A stretch of DNA of 64,000 bases from Cognatundibacterium griseum (GCF_014284195.1 NZ_JACOGC010000002.1:310001-374000), one strand, 5' to 3'. Positions 1-11,157 are shown, counted from the stretch's first letter. Notes: generated from the sequence alone by a model not told the origin. A program made the numbers and translations.

Positions 1-1
1 T

Positions 2-88
2 CCGTTGGAGCGTGCTGATCTGGCGCACAAAATGATGGAAGAGGGTGCGCATATCGGAAAAATTATGCTGCAGGTCAGTCCGGTATGA
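2..88 (+). CDS. NAD(P)H:quinone oxidoreductase, C-terminal end (partial)
   Basis: Only the last 28 codons are in the window; the gene enters from the left edge and stops at TGA 86-88. The tail reads PLERADLAHKMMEEGAHIGK followed by IMLQVSPV. The pattern 'PL-x-A-x-x-AH-x-x-ME-x-x-x-HIGKI-x-L' is typical of the C-terminus of zinc-free medium-chain quinone oxidoreductases (PIG3/QOR family), which reduce quinones with NADPH. A gene of this family upstream of tpiA is common in Burkholderiales. Assignment rests on this short tail only, so the exact subfamily is uncertain. Confidence 0.65.
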   Translation, partial: PLERADLAHKMMEEGAHIGKIMLQVSPV

Positions 89-177
89 AGGGATGAGTCC
101 GTTTTTCCTTTGATGTGAGGTTCATTTATCGGGTGTCGATTGTCGTTCGTGTCGGTGTTGGTATATTGTCTCCTTGT

Positions 178-207
178 TTGACCGTCTCCTGTGCGGCGCG
201 ATACAAT
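178..207 (+). promoter_or_regulatory. Probable sigma-70 promoter of tpiA
   Basis: A -35 box TTGACC (178-183) and a -10 box TACAAT (202-207) are separated by 18 bp, 26 bp before the tpiA ATG. It is the best match in the 145-bp gap between the preceding gene and tpiA. The call is by eye. Confidence 0.55.
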
Positions 208-233
208 AGACGGTTATTTACATTTGGCTTACT

Positions 234-983
234 ATGCGACGCAAACTTATTGCTGGTAACTGGAAAATGAACGGCAGCTTTGCCGCAAACCGTTTACTTC
301 TTTCAGAAATTTTAGCGGGAATATCGAATACTCCTGCATGCGACATTTTGGTGTGCGCGCCTGCGCCATATCTGTCTCAGTGCGCCGAAATGCTGGCGAA
401 AAGTGCTGTTGCCTGGGGCGCGCAGGATGTATCCGCTCACCCGCAGGGGGCTTTTACTGGCGAAGTGTCGGCGGCAATGCTGGCAGACTGCGCTTGCCGG
501 TATGTGATCATCGGCCATTCTGAGCGGCGCGCATATCATGCAGAATCTGATGAATTGACGGCGCAGAAGGTGTTGCAGGCGTTTGCTAATAATCTGACGC
601 CTGTTCTGTGTGTCGGAGAAACGCTTGAGCAGCGTGAAAGTGGGCAGACGAATTCTGTGGTTGCAGGGCAGTTGCGTGCTGTGCTGGATGTTTTGGATGC
701 GGGGCAGTTGTCGCGTCTCGTTATTGCCTACGAGCCGGTGTGGGCAATCGGTACAGGGAAAACTGCGACACCGCAGATGGCTCAGGATGTTCATGCATTT
801 TTGCGTCAGCAGATAGCCGTCAGGGATGTTGCTGCTGCAAATATTGTGCGTATTTTGTATGGTGGCAGTATGAAGCCCGATAATGCTGCCGAGCTGTTGC
901 GTATGGCGGATATTGATGGCGGGCTGATTGGCGGCGCTGCATTGAAGTCTGCGGATTTTCTGGCGATTGTTGCGGCAGTCTGA
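234..983 (+). CDS. tpiA: Triosephosphate isomerase
   Basis: Cytosolic TIM-barrel enzyme that interconverts dihydroxyacetone phosphate and glyceraldehyde 3-phosphate in glycolysis and gluconeogenesis. The 249-residue length is normal for the family. The catalytic residues are visible: Lys11 in GNWKMNG, His95 in IIGHSERR and Glu167 in [11 protein letters not shown]. The phosphate-binding segments [10 protein letters not shown] and GGLIGGAAL are near the C-terminus. The ATG at 234 gives the usual short N-terminus [11 protein letters not shown]. secG follows 44 bp later on the same strand, a pairing common in proteobacteria, so the two are probably co-transcribed from the promoter at 178-207. Confidence 0.97.
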   Translation: MRRKLIAGNWKMNGSFAANRLLLSEILAGISNTPACDILVCAPAPYLSQCAEMLAKSAVAWGAQDVSAHPQGAFTGEVSAAMLADCACRYVIIGHSERRAYHAESDELTAQKVLQAFANNLTPVLCVGETLEQRESGQTNSVVAGQLRAVLDVLDAGQLSRLVIAYEPVWAIGTGKTATPQMAQDVHAFLRQQIAVRDVAAANIVRILYGGSMKPDNAAELLRMADIDGGLIGGAALKSADFLAIVAAV

Positions 984-1027
984 CTGATGCTGTTTTCTTT
1001 TGATTGATTAAATTTTTAGGTGTTGGA

Positions 1028-1387
1028 ATGCAAGCTTTTTTTACTTTGATAGTTGTTGTTCAGGTTTTGTCTGCTCTGGCAATTGTTGGTCTGGTTTTGT
1101 TGCAGCACGGTAAGGGTGCGGACATGGGGGCTTCGTTTGGTTCTGGTGCCTCTGGCAGCTTGTTTGGGGCAACTGGTTCTTCAAATTTTTTGTCTCGTTC
1201 CACAGGTGTGGCAGCAGTAATCTTTTTCGGTGCAACTCTTGCGCTGGGTGTGGTCGGCTCTGGTAAAAAAGCGGCGGGTGGTGTCATGGATAATTTGCCG
1301 GTTTCCGCCAAGCCTGCAACAACGGTTGCGGCTCCTGCATCTGCTCCGGTTGAATCAGGTGCTTCGATAAATCAGATTCCAAAATAA
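1028..1387 (+). CDS. secG: Preprotein translocase subunit SecG
   Basis: Small inner-membrane partner of SecYE that assists SecA-driven protein export. The 119-residue product has a first membrane helix (about residues 3-23, FFTLIVVVQVLSALAIVGLVLL), the family loop QHGKGADMGASFGSG with GASGSLFG, and a second helix near residues 50-70. An Ala/Pro-rich low-complexity tail follows. The open frame extends back to a TTG at 1004, but the ATG at 1028 gives the usual start (MQAFFTL) just before helix 1 and is preferred. It lies directly after tpiA and before tRNA-Leu. Confidence 0.93.
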   Translation: MQAFFTLIVVVQVLSALAIVGLVLLQHGKGADMGASFGSGASGSLFGATGSSNFLSRSTGVAAVIFFGATLALGVVGSGKKAAGGVMDNLPVSAKPATTVAAPASAPVESGASINQIPK

Positions 1388-1431
1388 ATTTATTGCCCGG
1401 TAAAAAAATATTGGATATCCGCAATTGTGCG

Positions 1432-1460
1432 TTGAACAATGAGGTTAGACATAGTAGAAT
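1432..1460 (+). promoter_or_regulatory. Promoter of tRNA-Leu (may also serve nuo)
   Basis: TTGAAC (1432-1437) and TAGAAT (1455-1460) are spaced by 17 bp, 11 bp before the mature tRNA 5' end. The arrangement fits a strong stable-RNA promoter. Read-through could reach nuoA, because no intrinsic terminator with a U-run is visible between the tRNA and nuoA. Confidence 0.6.
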
Positions 1461-1471
1461 ATCGGGCTTAT

Positions 1472-1556
1472 GCCGACGTGGTGAAATTGGTAGACACGCT
1501 ATCTTGAGGGGGTAGTGGCGAAAGCTGTACGAGTTCGAGTCTCGTCGTCGGCACCA
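1472..1556 (+). tRNA. tRNA-Leu (anticodon GAG)
   Basis: The acceptor arms GCCGACG (1472-1478) and CGTCGGC (1546-1552) pair perfectly, followed by discriminator A and an encoded CCA. The anticodon stem CTATC/GGTAG encloses the loop TTGAGGG, giving anticodon GAG. A long variable arm (GTGGCGAAAGCTGTAC region) marks a class II tRNA. The T-arm GTTCGAGTC is intact. Position between secG and nuoA is typical of Burkholderiales. Confidence 0.96.
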
Positions 1557-1669
1557 AAAAAATAAGCCAAAAATTTTATGGCTTGGTCGAGGAAGTGGCT
1601 GTTTATCGTGAATGTAAATCAGGAGTAAACAGTGTGCTTCATATGGCGTTCAATTACAGGTAGCCTAAC

Positions 1670-2029
1670 GTGAACCTCGAAAATTATTTCCCAGTTCTTC
1701 TCTTTATTCTGGTTGGCATCGGAGTTGGTGTGGTGCCGCAATTGCTGGGGCGGATTCTTGCTCCGTATAAACCGGATTCTCAAAAAACATCTGCATATGA
1801 GTGTGGCTTCGAGGCATTTGAAGATGCGCGTATGAAGTTTGATGTTCGCTATTATTTGATTGCGATTCTGTTTATCTTGTTTGATCTTGAGACGGCATTT
1901 TTCTTTCCCTGGGGCGTTGCGATGCGCGATCTGGGATGGTCTGGTTTCTTGATCATGCTGGGCTTTGTGCTCGAATTTGCGGTTGGTTTTTGGTACATCT
2001 GGAAAAAAGGCGCTCTGGATTGGGAGTGA
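1670..2029 (+). CDS. nuoA: NADH-quinone oxidoreductase subunit A
   Basis: Membrane-arm subunit of complex I at the junction with the peripheral arm. The 119-residue protein has three predicted helices (about residues 8-28, 63-83 and 90-110) and the conserved loop [21 protein letters not shown], which carries the Cys and acidic residues near the quinone tunnel. Translation starts at GTG 1670, giving [14 protein letters not shown]; no better ATG exists upstream. It is the first gene of an uninterrupted nuoA-N operon, and nuoB follows after 6 bp. Confidence 0.96.
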   Translation: MNLENYFPVLLFILVGIGVGVVPQLLGRILAPYKPDSQKTSAYECGFEAFEDARMKFDVRYYLIAILFILFDLETAFFFPWGVAMRDLGWSGFLIMLGFVLEFAVGFWYIWKKGALDWE

Positions 2030-2035
2030 TTGATT

Positions 2036-2512
2036 ATGGCTATTGAAGGTGTATTGAGCGAAGGTTTTGTTACTACGACTGCTGATAAGCTGATTAACTG
2101 GACGCGTACCGGGTCAATGTGGCCAATGACTTTTGGTTTGGCATGTTGCGCAGTCGAGATGATGCATGCGGGTGCATCTCGTTATGATCTTGACCGGTTT
2201 GGCGTGGTGTTTCGTCCCTCGCCTCGGCAGTCTGATGTCATGATTGTTGCGGGAACTCTGTGTAATAAAATGGCGCCTGCTTTGCGTAAAGTTTATGACC
2301 AGATGGCTGAGCCGCGCTGGGTGATCTCCATGGGATCATGTGCGAATGGCGGTGGTTATTATCATTACTCGTATTCGGTTGTGCGTGGTTGCGACCGGAT
2401 TGTTCCGGTTGATATTTATGTGCCGGGATGTCCGCCGACAGCTGAAGCGCTCATTTATGGCGTGATTCAGTTGCAGAATAAGATTAAACGTACGAATACT
2501 ATCGCGCGCTGA
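2036..2512 (+). CDS. nuoB: NADH-quinone oxidoreductase subunit B
   Basis: Peripheral-arm subunit that holds the terminal [4Fe-4S] cluster N2 and passes electrons to quinone. The four ligands of the family are visible: adjacent Cys37-Cys38 in LACCAVEM, Cys102 in GSCANGGG and Cys132 in VPGCPPTAE. Length is 158 residues. The frame opens with TTG at 2030, but ATG 2036 with GGGAG about nine bases upstream gives the normal [11 protein letters not shown] start. No odd residue is seen. Confidence 0.97.
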   Translation: MAIEGVLSEGFVTTTADKLINWTRTGSMWPMTFGLACCAVEMMHAGASRYDLDRFGVVFRPSPRQSDVMIVAGTLCNKMAPALRKVYDQMAEPRWVISMGSCANGGGYYHYSYSVVRGCDRIVPVDIYVPGCPPTAEALIYGVIQLQNKIKRTNTIAR

Positions 2513-2541
2513 TCGTCAGATTGTTAGGGTAGCCTTTTATT

Positions 2542-3138
2542 ATGACAACCAAATTAGAGAAGCTTGAGGCAGCGGTGGCGTCAGTCTTGGGTGATCGTAT
2601 TCTTGAGTCGAAGAATGCATTGGGTGAGCTGACTATTGTTGTTGCTCATACTGACTATTTGTCGGTTATGCGTGACCTGCGCGATCATTCGGATACCCGT
2701 TTCGAAGAGCTGATTGACCTTTGTGGTGTTGATTATTCCTCATATGGTGATGGTTCTTGGGAGGGTGCCCGCTTTGCGGTTGTATCCCATTTGTTATCGA
2801 TTGAGCATAACTGGCGTTTGCGTGTCAGGGTTTTTGCTGCTGATGATGACATGCCGTTGGTTCCGTCTGTTTGTGATGTCTGGAATGCGGCAAACTGGTA
2901 TGAGCGTGAGGCATTTGATCTCTTCGGTATTTTGTTTGATGGTCATAGCGATTTGCGTCGGATTCTGACGGATTATGGCTTCATTGGACACCCTTTCCGT
3001 AAGGATTTCCCTGTTTCTGGTTATGTTGAGATGCGATATGACGCTGATCAGAAGCGTGTTGTGTATCAGCCGGTCACGGTTGAGCCGCGCGAAAATACAC
3101 CACGTGTTATCCGTGAAGAAAATTACGGGATGAAATAA
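2542..3138 (+). CDS. nuoC: NADH-quinone oxidoreductase subunit C
   Basis: Peripheral 30-kDa subunit of complex I (198 residues), lacking cofactors and packing against NuoD. The family signature is present near residues 118-150: [17 protein letters not shown] and then [20 protein letters not shown]. It is separate from nuoD, unlike the fused nuoCD of E. coli, as usual in betaproteobacteria. Its TAA overlaps the nuoD ATG by one base (TAATG at 3136-3140), so the two are translationally coupled. Confidence 0.96.
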   Translation: MTTKLEKLEAAVASVLGDRILESKNALGELTIVVAHTDYLSVMRDLRDHSDTRFEELIDLCGVDYSSYGDGSWEGARFAVVSHLLSIEHNWRLRVRVFAADDDMPLVPSVCDVWNAANWYEREAFDLFGILFDGHSDLRRILTDYGFIGHPFRKDFPVSGYVEMRYDADQKRVVYQPVTVEPRENTPRVIREENYGMK

Positions 3139-4391
3139 TGGCTGAGATAAAGAACTATACGCTCAACTTTGGGCCTCAACATCCTGCTGCTCACGGCGTT
3201 TTGCGCCTGGTTCTGGAGCTTGATGGTGAAGTTATTCAGCGTGCCGATCCGCACATTGGTCTGCTTCATCGTGCGACTGAGAAACTGGCTGAACAGAAAA
3301 CTTTCCTGCAGTCCGTGCCTTACATGGATCGTCTGGATTATGTATCAATGATGGCTAATGAGCATGCTTATGTCATGGCTATTGAAAAGATGCTGGGGTT
3401 AGAAGTTCCATTGCGTGCTCAGTATATCCGTGTGATGTTTGATGAGATTACGCGGTTGCTGAATCACTTGCTTTGGATCGGTGCGCATGCGCTTGACGTT
3501 GGTGCGATGGCTGTGTTTTTGTATGCTTTCCGCGAGCGCGAAGATCTGATGGATTGCTACGAGGCAGTTTCAGGTGCCCGTCTGCATGCTGCATATTATC
3601 GCCCTGGTGGTGTTTATCGTGATTTGCCTGAGCAAATGCCACAGTTCACAACGTCTGCCTTGAAGAATGAAAAGGCAATGCGGCAGATGAATGAGAATCG
3701 CCAGGGTTCTTTACTCGATTTCATTGAAGACTTCACAAACCGTTTCCCGGGTTACGTAGATGAATACGAAACCCTGCTGACCGACAATCGTATCTGGAAG
3801 CAGCGTCTGGTTGGTATCGGTGTTGTTTCTCCTGAGCGTGCCAAGGCAATGGGTTTTACTGGCCCTATGTTGCGTGGATCGGGGGTTGAATGGGACTTGC
3901 GTAAAAAGCAGCCTTACGAAGTTTATGACTTGCTCGATTTTGATATCCCGGTTGGCGTCAATGGCGACAGTTATGACCGTTATCTGGTGCGGGTTGAAGA
4001 GATGCGTCAATCGAACCGGATTATCCAGCAATGCGTCGAATGGCTGAGAAATAATCAGGGGCCGGTGATCAGCGGTAACCATAAGGTTTCGCCGCCTCAT
4101 CGTGTCAACATGAAGTCCAATATGGAAGAGCTGATTCACCACTTCAAGCTGTTCTCGGAAGGCTTCCATGTTCCGGCGGGTGAGGCGTACGCTGCTGTTG
4201 AGCACCCTAAAGGTGAGTTTGGTATTTATCTGATGTCGGATGGTGCGAATAAGCCTTACCGTTTAAAAATCCGTGCACCTGGGTACGCGCATCTGCAAGG
4301 TCTGGATGAGATGGCAAAAGGTCATATGATTGCCGATGCTGTCACCATCATCGGTACTCAGGATATTGTATTTGGTGAAATTGATAGATAA
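3138..4391 (+). CDS. nuoD: NADH-quinone oxidoreductase subunit D
   Basis: The 49-kDa subunit of complex I (417 residues) forms the quinone-binding pocket with NuoB and derives from the hydrogenase large subunit. Seen motifs are the N-terminal [23 protein letters not shown], with the quinone-site His pair, [14 protein letters not shown], and the C-terminal DIVFGEIDR. Length fits the family. It overlaps nuoC by one base. nuoE begins 34 bp after its stop. Confidence 0.97.
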   Translation: MAEIKNYTLNFGPQHPAAHGVLRLVLELDGEVIQRADPHIGLLHRATEKLAEQKTFLQSVPYMDRLDYVSMMANEHAYVMAIEKMLGLEVPLRAQYIRVMFDEITRLLNHLLWIGAHALDVGAMAVFLYAFREREDLMDCYEAVSGARLHAAYYRPGGVYRDLPEQMPQFTTSALKNEKAMRQMNENRQGSLLDFIEDFTNRFPGYVDEYETLLTDNRIWKQRLVGIGVVSPERAKAMGFTGPMLRGSGVEWDLRKKQPYEVYDLLDFDIPVGVNGDSYDRYLVRVEEMRQSNRIIQQCVEWLRNNQGPVISGNHKVSPPHRVNMKSNMEELIHHFKLFSEGFHVPAGEAYAAVEHPKGEFGIYLMSDGANKPYRLKIRAPGYAHLQGLDEMAKGHMIADAVTIIGTQDIVFGEIDR

Positions 4392-4425
4392 AGACGTGAT
4401 TTCGCGTCGATTCGAGGCATTGGCT

Positions 4426-4914
4426 ATGGTGTTATCAGAGCAGGCATTTAAAAAAATTGATCGTGAACTGGCAAAGTTTCCGGCAGACCAGCGGCAATCT
4501 GCTGTCATGGCTGCTTTGGCTATTGCTCAGGATGAGACTGGCTGGGTTTCCCCGGAGGTCATGCAGACTCTGGCAGACTATATCGGAATGCCTGCCGTTG
4601 CAGTTCAGGAGGTCGCGACCTTCTACAATATGTACAGCACAAAGCCGGTTGGAAAATTCAAAATTTCAGTTTGCACGAATCTTCCTTGCGCCTTGTCCGG
4701 TGGTGAGCGTGCAGCACATCATCTGAAACAAAAATTAGGTATTGATTACAAAGAAACTACAGCTGATGGGCATTTCACCCTGGTTGAGGGCGAGTGCATG
4801 GGCGCTTGCGGTGATGCTCCCGTGATGCTGGTGAATAATAAGCGTATGTGCAGCTTCATGTCGAATGAGAAAATTGACAGTCTTGTCAATGAGTTGAAAG
4901 AGGCAGGTAAATAA
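4426..4914 (+). CDS. nuoE: NADH-quinone oxidoreductase subunit E
   Basis: The 24-kDa thioredoxin-fold subunit of the NADH dehydrogenase module, carrying the [2Fe-2S] cluster N1a. The four ligands appear as Cys83 and Cys88 (VCTNLPCAL) and Cys124 and Cys128 (GECMGACGD). The frame is open upstream into nuoD, but ATG 4426 with GAGG eight bases before it gives a 162-residue protein of normal size ([12 protein letters not shown]). The stop overlaps the nuoF start by one base. Confidence 0.95.
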   Translation: MVLSEQAFKKIDRELAKFPADQRQSAVMAALAIAQDETGWVSPEVMQTLADYIGMPAVAVQEVATFYNMYSTKPVGKFKISVCTNLPCALSGGERAAHHLKQKLGIDYKETTADGHFTLVEGECMGACGDAPVMLVNNKRMCSFMSNEKIDSLVNELKEAGK

Positions 4915-6209
4915 TGACGAGTCTGCATAATCGCCATATTAAGCCTTTAATTCTGGCAGGCTTGGATGGTAAAAACTGGCATCTGCAAGATTACGTGGCC
5001 CGTGGTGGGTACGAATCTTTAAAGCGCATTCTGTCCGAAAAAATCCCGCCTGAGCAAGTGATTGCCGAGCTAAAAGCATCTTCATTGCGTGGACGTGGTG
5101 GTGCGGGTTTTCCGACTGGATTGAAATGGAGTTTCATGCCTCGCCAGTTTCCGGGGCAGAAATATCTGGTCTGTAATACAGATGAAGGCGAGCCGGGCAC
5201 ATTTAAAGACCGGGATATTATTCGCTACAATCCGCATGCCCTGATCGAGGGGATGGCGATTGGTGCATATGCCATGGGTATCAGTGTCGGTTATAACTAT
5301 ATCCACGGTGAGATTTTCGCTGAGTATGATCGTTTTGAAGAAGCGATTGAGGAAGCGCGTGCTGCAGGGATGTTAGGTAATAATATTGCCGGCTCCGAGT
5401 TCAATTTTCAGTTGCACGCATTTCATGGCTATGGTGCCTACATCTGCGGTGAGGAAACTGCACTGTTAGAATCCCTGGAAGGGAAAAAAGGCCAGCCACG
5501 TTTCAAGCCTCCATTCCCTGCCAGTTTTGGTTTATACGGCAAGCCAACCACAATCAATAATACTGAAACTTTTGCAGCAGTTCCATTTATCCTGGCGATG
5601 GGTGGTGAGAATTATGCTGCACTTGGTAAGCCGAACAATGGCGGCACAAAAATTTTCTCAATTTCCGGCGACGTGGAACGTCCTGGAAATTACGAAATAC
5701 CTCTCGGGACACCATTTGCCACCTTGCTGGAACTGGCGGGCGGTATGCGTGGCGGTAAAAAAATCAAGGCAGTGATTCCAGGTGGATCTTCCGCGCCGGT
5801 GATTGTCGGCGACGTCATGATGAATACTGATCTTGATTACGATTCCATTGCTAAAGCAGGTTCCATGCTGGGTTCCGGAGCTGTGATTGTGATGGATGAA
5901 ACGCGCTGTATGGTGAAATCCCTTGAGCGCTTATCATATTTTTATTTTGAAGAGTCTTGTGGACAATGCACACCTTGCCGTGAAGGAACTGGCTGGTTGT
6001 ATCGCATGGTGCACCGTATTGAGCACGGACAAGGACGTCCAGAAGATCTCGATATGCTGAATGCCATCGCTGATAACATTCAGGGCAAAACAATTTGCGC
6101 TTTGGGTGATGCGGCAGCAATGCCAGTGCGTGCATTCGTCAAGAACTTCCGCGAAGAATTTGAATATCACATCGAGCATAAGCATTGCTTGGTGCCCACT
6201 TACATGTAA
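4914..6209 (+). CDS. nuoF: NADH-quinone oxidoreductase subunit F
   Basis: The 51-kDa subunit (431 residues) binds NADH, FMN and the [4Fe-4S] cluster N3, and is the electron entry point of complex I. Visible motifs are [16 protein letters not shown] for NADH/FMN binding, [13 protein letters not shown], and the cluster motif [14 protein letters not shown] with the fourth Cys in [10 protein letters not shown]. Translation is coupled to nuoE through TAATG at 4912-4916. Confidence 0.97.
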   Translation: MTSLHNRHIKPLILAGLDGKNWHLQDYVARGGYESLKRILSEKIPPEQVIAELKASSLRGRGGAGFPTGLKWSFMPRQFPGQKYLVCNTDEGEPGTFKDRDIIRYNPHALIEGMAIGAYAMGISVGYNYIHGEIFAEYDRFEEAIEEARAAGMLGNNIAGSEFNFQLHAFHGYGAYICGEETALLESLEGKKGQPRFKPPFPASFGLYGKPTTINNTETFAAVPFILAMGGENYAALGKPNNGGTKIFSISGDVERPGNYEIPLGTPFATLLELAGGMRGGKKIKAVIPGGSSAPVIVGDVMMNTDLDYDSIAKAGSMLGSGAVIVMDETRCMVKSLERLSYFYFEESCGQCTPCREGTGWLYRMVHRIEHGQGRPEDLDMLNAIADNIQGKTICALGDAAAMPVRAFVKNFREEFEYHIEHKHCLVPTYM

Positions 6210-6241
6210 GCCAGCTTCGGTTAGCACACTCAGAGTAGACC

Positions 6242-8548
6242 ATGGTTGAAATCGAAATAGACGGCAAAAAAGTCGAAGTCCAGGAAGGCAGTATGGTGAT
6301 GGACGCTGCCAATAAGCTTGGCACTTACATCCCTCATTTTTGCTACCACAAAAAATTATCTATTGCGGCTAACTGCCGCATGTGCCTGGTTGAGGTTGAG
6401 AAAGCACCGAAACCATTACCTGCCTGCGCCACTCCGGTGACGCCGGGCATGATTGTCCGTTCCTCTAGCGACAAGGCTGTCAAGGCGCAAAAAGCCGTGA
6501 TGGAATTTTTGCTGATTAACCACCCGCTGGATTGCCCGATTTGCGATCAGGGTGGCGAATGCCAGTTGCAGGATCTGGCGGTCGGCTACGGTGGCACTGC
6601 ATCCCGCTATCAGGAAGAAAAGCGAGTCGTATTCCATAAAGATGTCGGCCCGCTGGTCTCGATGGAGGAGATGAGCCGTTGCATCCATTGCACACGCTGC
6701 GTTCGCTTCGGCCAGGAAATCGCTGGTGTGATGGAACTTGGCATGCTCAACCGTGGTGAGCACTCTGAAATTACTTCTTTCGTCGGCAAAACCGTCGATT
6801 CCGAATTGTCCGGCAATATGATTGATCTGTGTCCGGTCGGTGCGTTGACTTCCAGGCCATTCCGCTACTCCGCACGTACCTGGGAATTGTCGCGCCGTAA
6901 ATCGGTCAGCGCACACGATGGCCTGGGTTCCAACCTGATCGTTCAGGTCAAGAACAATAAAGTCATGCGCGTGGTTCCGTTGGAAAATGAAGAGGTCAAC
7001 GAATGCTGGCTGTCGGATAAAGATCGTTTTTCTTACGAAGGGCTGAACAGCGAGCAGCGTCTGACCAAGCCGATGATCAAACAGGGCGGCCAGTGGCAGG
7101 AAACTGATTGGCAGACTGCGCTCGAATACGTAGCGCATGGTTTGCGTAATATTCGCCATGAGCACGGTGCAAATGCAGTGGCAGGTGTGGCTGCGCCAAG
7201 CGCCACTCTGGAAGAGCTCACATTGCTGCAACGTGTCGTGCGTGGCCTTGGTTCTGACTGTGTTGATTTCCGCTTGCGCCAGTCCGATTTTGCGCTTGAT
7301 GGCCAGGTTAAACCATGGCTGGGCACATCGATTGCAGAATTCGCTCAATTGAAAAATGTGTTCATCGTCGGGTCTTTCCTCCGTAAAGACCATCCTTTAC
7401 TGGCTGCGCGTCTGCGTCAGTCGGTCAAGTTGGGTACTAAACTGAGCGTTTTGAATGCAACGGATGATGATCTGCTGATTCGTCTGGCGAATAAATCTGT
7501 TCTTGCTCCTGCTCAATGGCTGAGTTTCCTCGCAGAAGTGGCAGTCGCAGTTGCAGCTAAAAAAGAACTCGCTGTGCCTGCTGGCATGGAAGCCGTTCAG
7601 GCAAGCGCTGCAGCGACAGCGATTGCTGAGAGCCTGGTCGCAGGCAAGGCAGGCGTATTCCTTGGTAACACTGCCTCATATCACCCTGAGGCATCGAAGC
7701 TGCATGCAGTTGCCGAATGGATTGCGAATGCAGTAGAAGCGAAATTCGGTTATCTGACTGAGGCCGCGAATTCGGTTGGTGGTTATCTTGCGAATGCGTT
7801 TCCATCCACAGATGCAAAACCGATGTTTTCCGAGGCGAAAAAAGCTTACATCGTTTTACATGCGGAGCCTGCGCTTGAATCCGCTTACCCTGTGCAGGCA
7901 CAAGCAGCCTTGGCACAAGCAGATATGGTCGTTGTGATGTCGCCGTTCAAGCATGGCACGGAATACGCTGATGTATTGCTGCCGGTTTCACCATTCACTG
8001 AAACTTCCGGTACTTTTGTTAATTGCGAAGGTCGGGCGCAAAGCTTCTATGGCGTGGTCAAGCCTTTGGGAGATACTCGTCCAGCATGGAAAGTGTTGCG
8101 CGTGCTTGGCAATTTGCTGGGGCTGGAAAATTTTGACTTCGAGACCTCTGAGGCCGTGCGTGACGAGGTGCTGGGCAAACTCGATATCAGTGCCGTGTTG
8201 AATAACCGCAGTAATTTGCAACCCGCTTTGGTTACAAACACGACAAACAGTTTAGAGCGCGTTGCTGATGTCTCAATCTATGCAACCGATGCAATCGTGC
8301 GCCGTGCCGAATCTCTGCAAAAAACTGCTGATGCCCGTACTCCGCAGGCATGGATCAGTACGCAATATGCACAGAAAATTGGTGTCGTTGCTGGTGATAT
8401 GGTGAAAGTCAGCAAGGGTGGCTCGGTTTTACTGCATGTCGGGATTGATCAAACTTTGCCAGAAAATGTCGTTCGTGTTGCTGCAGGTCATCTATTGACC
8501 AGCAATCTCGACGGTATGTTCGGTGCGATTACTGTGGAGCGTGCGTAA
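6242..8548 (+). CDS. nuoG: NADH-quinone oxidoreductase subunit G
   Basis: The 75-kDa subunit of complex I (768 residues) holds a chain of iron-sulfur clusters in a molybdopterin-oxidoreductase-like fold. The N-terminal ferredoxin domain has the [2Fe-2S] ligands Cys34, Cys45, Cys48 and Cys62. Next comes the His-Cys3 site (His94, Cys98, Cys101, Cys107) and a [4Fe-4S] set starting CIHCTRC at 147-153, completed by Cys in IDLCPVG. I see no extra N7 Cys set, but this was not checked exhaustively. Its TAA shares a base with the nuoH ATG. Confidence 0.96.
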   Translation: MVEIEIDGKKVEVQEGSMVMDAANKLGTYIPHFCYHKKLSIAANCRMCLVEVEKAPKPLPACATPVTPGMIVRSSSDKAVKAQKAVMEFLLINHPLDCPICDQGGECQLQDLAVGYGGTASRYQEEKRVVFHKDVGPLVSMEEMSRCIHCTRCVRFGQEIAGVMELGMLNRGEHSEITSFVGKTVDSELSGNMIDLCPVGALTSRPFRYSARTWELSRRKSVSAHDGLGSNLIVQVKNNKVMRVVPLENEEVNECWLSDKDRFSYEGLNSEQRLTKPMIKQGGQWQETDWQTALEYVAHGLRNIRHEHGANAVAGVAAPSATLEELTLLQRVVRGLGSDCVDFRLRQSDFALDGQVKPWLGTSIAEFAQLKNVFIVGSFLRKDHPLLAARLRQSVKLGTKLSVLNATDDDLLIRLANKSVLAPAQWLSFLAEVAVAVAAKKELAVPAGMEAVQASAAATAIAESLVAGKAGVFLGNTASYHPEASKLHAVAEWIANAVEAKFGYLTEAANSVGGYLANAFPSTDAKPMFSEAKKAYIVLHAEPALESAYPVQAQAALAQADMVVVMSPFKHGTEYADVLLPVSPFTETSGTFVNCEGRAQSFYGVVKPLGDTRPAWKVLRVLGNLLGLENFDFETSEAVRDEVLGKLDISAVLNNRSNLQPALVTNTTNSLERVADVSIYATDAIVRRAESLQKTADARTPQAWISTQYAQKIGVVAGDMVKVSKGGSVLLHVGIDQTLPENVVRVAAGHLLTSNLDGMFGAITVERA

Positions 8549-9618
8549 TGAATTTGCTGCTCACGATTAACACTTTAGGTCAGCAATATCTCGGTTATTT
8601 CTGGCCATTGGTATGGACGCTGATCAAGATTGTCTGCATTACTTTGCCTGTGATGGGGTGCGTTGCCTATTTGACTTTGTGGGAACGTAAGATGATTGGC
8701 TGGATGCATATCCGCCTCGGCCCGAATCGCGTTGGCCCTGCCGGATTGCTGCAACCAATTGCTGATGCCTTGAAGTTGCTGTTGAAAGAGATCGTCGTAC
8801 CAGCTAAAGCAAATAAAGTCTTGTTTATCCTGGCACCGATTATGACGATCATGCCGGCATTGGCAGCCTGGTCGGTTGTTCCGTTCGGTCCGGAAACTGT
8901 CTTGGCTAACGTTAATGCCGGACTGTTGTTGATCATGGCGATCACTTCAATGGAAGTATACGGCATCATTATTGCGGGCTGGGCATCCAATTCTAAATAC
9001 GCATTTCTCGGTGCGATGCGTGCTTCGGCGCAAATGATTTCGTATGAAATCGCGATGGGCTTCGTGCTGGTGATCGTGCTGATGGTATCCGGCAGCCTGA
9101 ATTTGACCGATATCGTCAATGCGCAGACTAAAGGTTATTTTGCAAGCATGGGATTGAATTTCCTGTCCTGGAATTGGCTGCCTTTGTTGCCGATGTTCGT
9201 TGTGTATGTGATTTCCGGTATTGCTGAAACTAACCGCCACCCGTTTGACGTGGTTGAGGGCGAGTCTGAAATTGTTGCCGGTCACATGGTGGAATATTCG
9301 GGTATGTCGTTTGCGATGTTCTTCCTCGCCGAATACGCGAACATGATCCTGATCTCCGCGATGGCATCGCTGATGTTCCTCGGAGGATGGTCTGCTCCGG
9401 TGAACTCTATTATTTTCAACTGGATTCCTGGCTGGATCTGGCTGGGTGTGAAAACCTTTTTCGTGGTATCGCTGTTCATCTGGGCACGTGCATCTTTCCC
9501 ACGCTACCGTTATGACCAGATCATGCGTCTGGGCTGGAAAGTGTTTATCCCTCTGACTTTGGTGTATTTGGTGATCGTGGCTGCATGGATGCAAACCTCG
9601 TGGAATATCTGGAAGTAA
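8548..9618 (+). CDS. nuoH: NADH-quinone oxidoreductase subunit H
   Basis: Membrane subunit (356 residues, about eight helices) that joins the quinone site to the proton-pumping arm. Conserved segments are [20 protein letters not shown] near residues 46-65, the loop [20 protein letters not shown], and [18 protein letters not shown] near the C-terminus. All the charged quinone-chamber residues of the family are there. It overlaps nuoG by one base; nuoI follows 12 bp downstream. Confidence 0.97.
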   Translation: MNLLLTINTLGQQYLGYFWPLVWTLIKIVCITLPVMGCVAYLTLWERKMIGWMHIRLGPNRVGPAGLLQPIADALKLLLKEIVVPAKANKVLFILAPIMTIMPALAAWSVVPFGPETVLANVNAGLLLIMAITSMEVYGIIIAGWASNSKYAFLGAMRASAQMISYEIAMGFVLVIVLMVSGSLNLTDIVNAQTKGYFASMGLNFLSWNWLPLLPMFVVYVISGIAETNRHPFDVVEGESEIVAGHMVEYSGMSFAMFFLAEYANMILISAMASLMFLGGWSAPVNSIIFNWIPGWIWLGVKTFFVVSLFIWARASFPRYRYDQIMRLGWKVFIPLTLVYLVIVAAWMQTSWNIWK

Positions 9619-9630
9619 AAGGCTGAAAAA

Positions 9631-10119
9631 ATGGAAGCGATTAAGGATTTTTTTGGCAGCTTGATGCTGCGTGAACTGCTGAAGGGACTGGCACTGACTG
9701 GTCGCTATATGTTCGCACGCAAAATTACTGTCCAGTTCCCTGAAGAGAAGACGCCACAGTCTCCGCGTTTCCGGGGTTTGCATGCATTGCGCCGCTATCC
9801 AAATGGCGAAGAGCGTTGCATTGCTTGCAAATTATGCGAAGCAGTTTGCCCGGCAATGGCAATTACGATTGAGTCTGATCAGCGTTCGGATGGCACACGC
9901 CGCACTACGCGTTATGACATTGATTTGACTAAGTGTATTTTCTGCGGTTTTTGCGAAGAGTCATGCCCGGTCGATTCGATCGTTGAAACGCATGTGCTTG
10001 AGTATCATGGTGAGAAACGAGGCGACTTGTACTTTACGAAAGAAATGTTACTGGCCGTTGGCGATCGCTACGAGCCTCAAATAGCAGCAGCACGCGCTGC
10101 TGATGCCGCTTACCGCTAA
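9631..10119 (+). CDS. nuoI: NADH-quinone oxidoreductase subunit I
   Basis: Peripheral 23-kDa ferredoxin-like subunit (162 residues) carrying clusters N6a and N6b. Two full motifs are visible: [12 protein letters not shown] with Cys63, 66, 69 and 73, and [12 protein letters not shown] with Cys102, 105, 108 and 112. The amphipathic N-terminus ([21 protein letters not shown]) is the membrane-contact helix. It sits between nuoH and nuoJ as in other nuo operons. Confidence 0.97.
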   Translation: MEAIKDFFGSLMLRELLKGLALTGRYMFARKITVQFPEEKTPQSPRFRGLHALRRYPNGEERCIACKLCEAVCPAMAITIESDQRSDGTRRTTRYDIDLTKCIFCGFCEESCPVDSIVETHVLEYHGEKRGDLYFTKEMLLAVGDRYEPQIAAARAADAAYR

Positions 10120-10135
10120 TTGGAACGATTTCGAT

Positions 10136-10768
10136 ATGGAATTTACCACCGCATTATTTTATGTTTTCTCAGCAATTCTCGTGCTTGCTGCGACTCAGGT
10201 GATTACAGCGCGCAATCCCGTACATGCTGCTTTATTTCTGGTTTTGTCTTTCTTTACCGCAGCGGGAATCTGGCTGTTGTTGAAAGCTGAATTCCTGGCA
10301 ATCGTACTGGTGCTGGTCTACGTTGGCGCAGTGATGGTGCTGTTCCTGTTTGTTGTGATGATGCTCGATATCAATCTGGATAAACTCCGCGCAGGTTTCT
10401 GGAGTCACTTCCCGTTGGCCGCGACTGTAGGCGTGGTGATTGTTCTTGAGATGTCTGCTGTATTGTGGAAAGGTTTTTTACGTCCGGAAAATCACATCCC
10501 TGCGTCGGCCGAGACAATCGGTAACACTAAAAATCTTGGTATCGTGATTTTTACTCACTATCAACTGGCATTTGAAGTTGCTGCTGCGATTTTGCTGCTC
10601 GCAATTGTTGCTGCAGTAGCGCTGACATTACGGAAACGTAAGGACAGTAAATATGTTGATCCCGCCCAGGCGGTGAAAGTGAAAAGCACGGATCGTATCC
10701 GTATCGTGAACATGAAGGCTGAGTCCGCGCGTAACTCAATCGCAACAGCAGACAAGCAGGAGAGCTGA
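10136..10768 (+). CDS. nuoJ: NADH-quinone oxidoreductase subunit J
   Basis: Membrane subunit (210 residues, five helices). The third helix has the family segment [25 protein letters not shown], containing the pi-bulge involved in coupling. An open frame reaches back to 10103 inside nuoI, but ATG 10136 gives the usual [12 protein letters not shown] start with GGAA about ten bases upstream. The hydrophilic tail after residue 175 is longer than in E. coli. nuoK starts one base after its stop. Confidence 0.95.
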   Translation: MEFTTALFYVFSAILVLAATQVITARNPVHAALFLVLSFFTAAGIWLLLKAEFLAIVLVLVYVGAVMVLFLFVVMMLDINLDKLRAGFWSHFPLAATVGVVIVLEMSAVLWKGFLRPENHIPASAETIGNTKNLGIVIFTHYQLAFEVAAAILLLAIVAAVALTLRKRKDSKYVDPAQAVKVKSTDRIRIVNMKAESARNSIATADKQES

Positions 10769-10769
10769 T

Positions 10770-11078
10770 ATGGCGTTGACATTGACACATTACTTGATTT
10801 TAGGGGCGATTTTATTCGCGATTTCTATCGTAGGTATTTTCCTGAACCGCAAAAATATCATTGTGCTGCTGATGGCAATCGAATTAATGCTATTAGCTGT
10901 GAATATGAATTTCATCGCATTTTCCCATTATCTGGGCGATGCAGCAGGGCAGATTTTTGTATTTTTTATTCTGACTGTTGCTGCTGCTGAGTCAGCGATT
11001 GGTCTGGCGATTCTTGTTGTGTTGTTCCGTAATCTCGATACGATCAATGTCGAGGATCTGGACGCACTCAAAGGATAA
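10770..11078 (+). CDS. nuoK: NADH-quinone oxidoreductase subunit K
   Basis: Small three-helix antiporter-like subunit (102 residues) homologous to MrpC. The essential membrane glutamates are present: the Glu in [16 protein letters not shown] and the one in [16 protein letters not shown]-like GGAGAG lies just upstream, inside the nuoJ end. A 79-bp gap separates it from nuoL, with a good AAGGG before the nuoL ATG. Confidence 0.96.
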   Translation: MALTLTHYLILGAILFAISIVGIFLNRKNIIVLLMAIELMLLAVNMNFIAFSHYLGDAAGQIFVFFILTVAAAESAIGLAILVVLFRNLDTINVEDLDALKG

Positions 11079-11157
11079 AATCGGCAGGCTGGCGACATAT
11101 TGTCAGTCTGTATATTGCTGGTGATGTAAAAAAAGTAATAAGCTAAAAAGGGTCATC

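Noticed and set aside
1564-1584. AAGCCA/TGGCTT stem after tRNA-Leu as a terminator
   Set aside because: It is only 6 bp with an AT-rich loop and no following T-run, so it is too weak to call.
6416-7393. 325-codon open frame on the minus strand inside nuoG
   Set aside because: It is antisense to a fully conserved gene, has no recognisable domain and has a residue mix typical of a reverse-strand shadow.
8947-9783. 278-codon minus-strand frame across nuoH/nuoI
   Set aside because: It is a shadow of two conserved genes and is His/Arg-rich low complexity with no motif.
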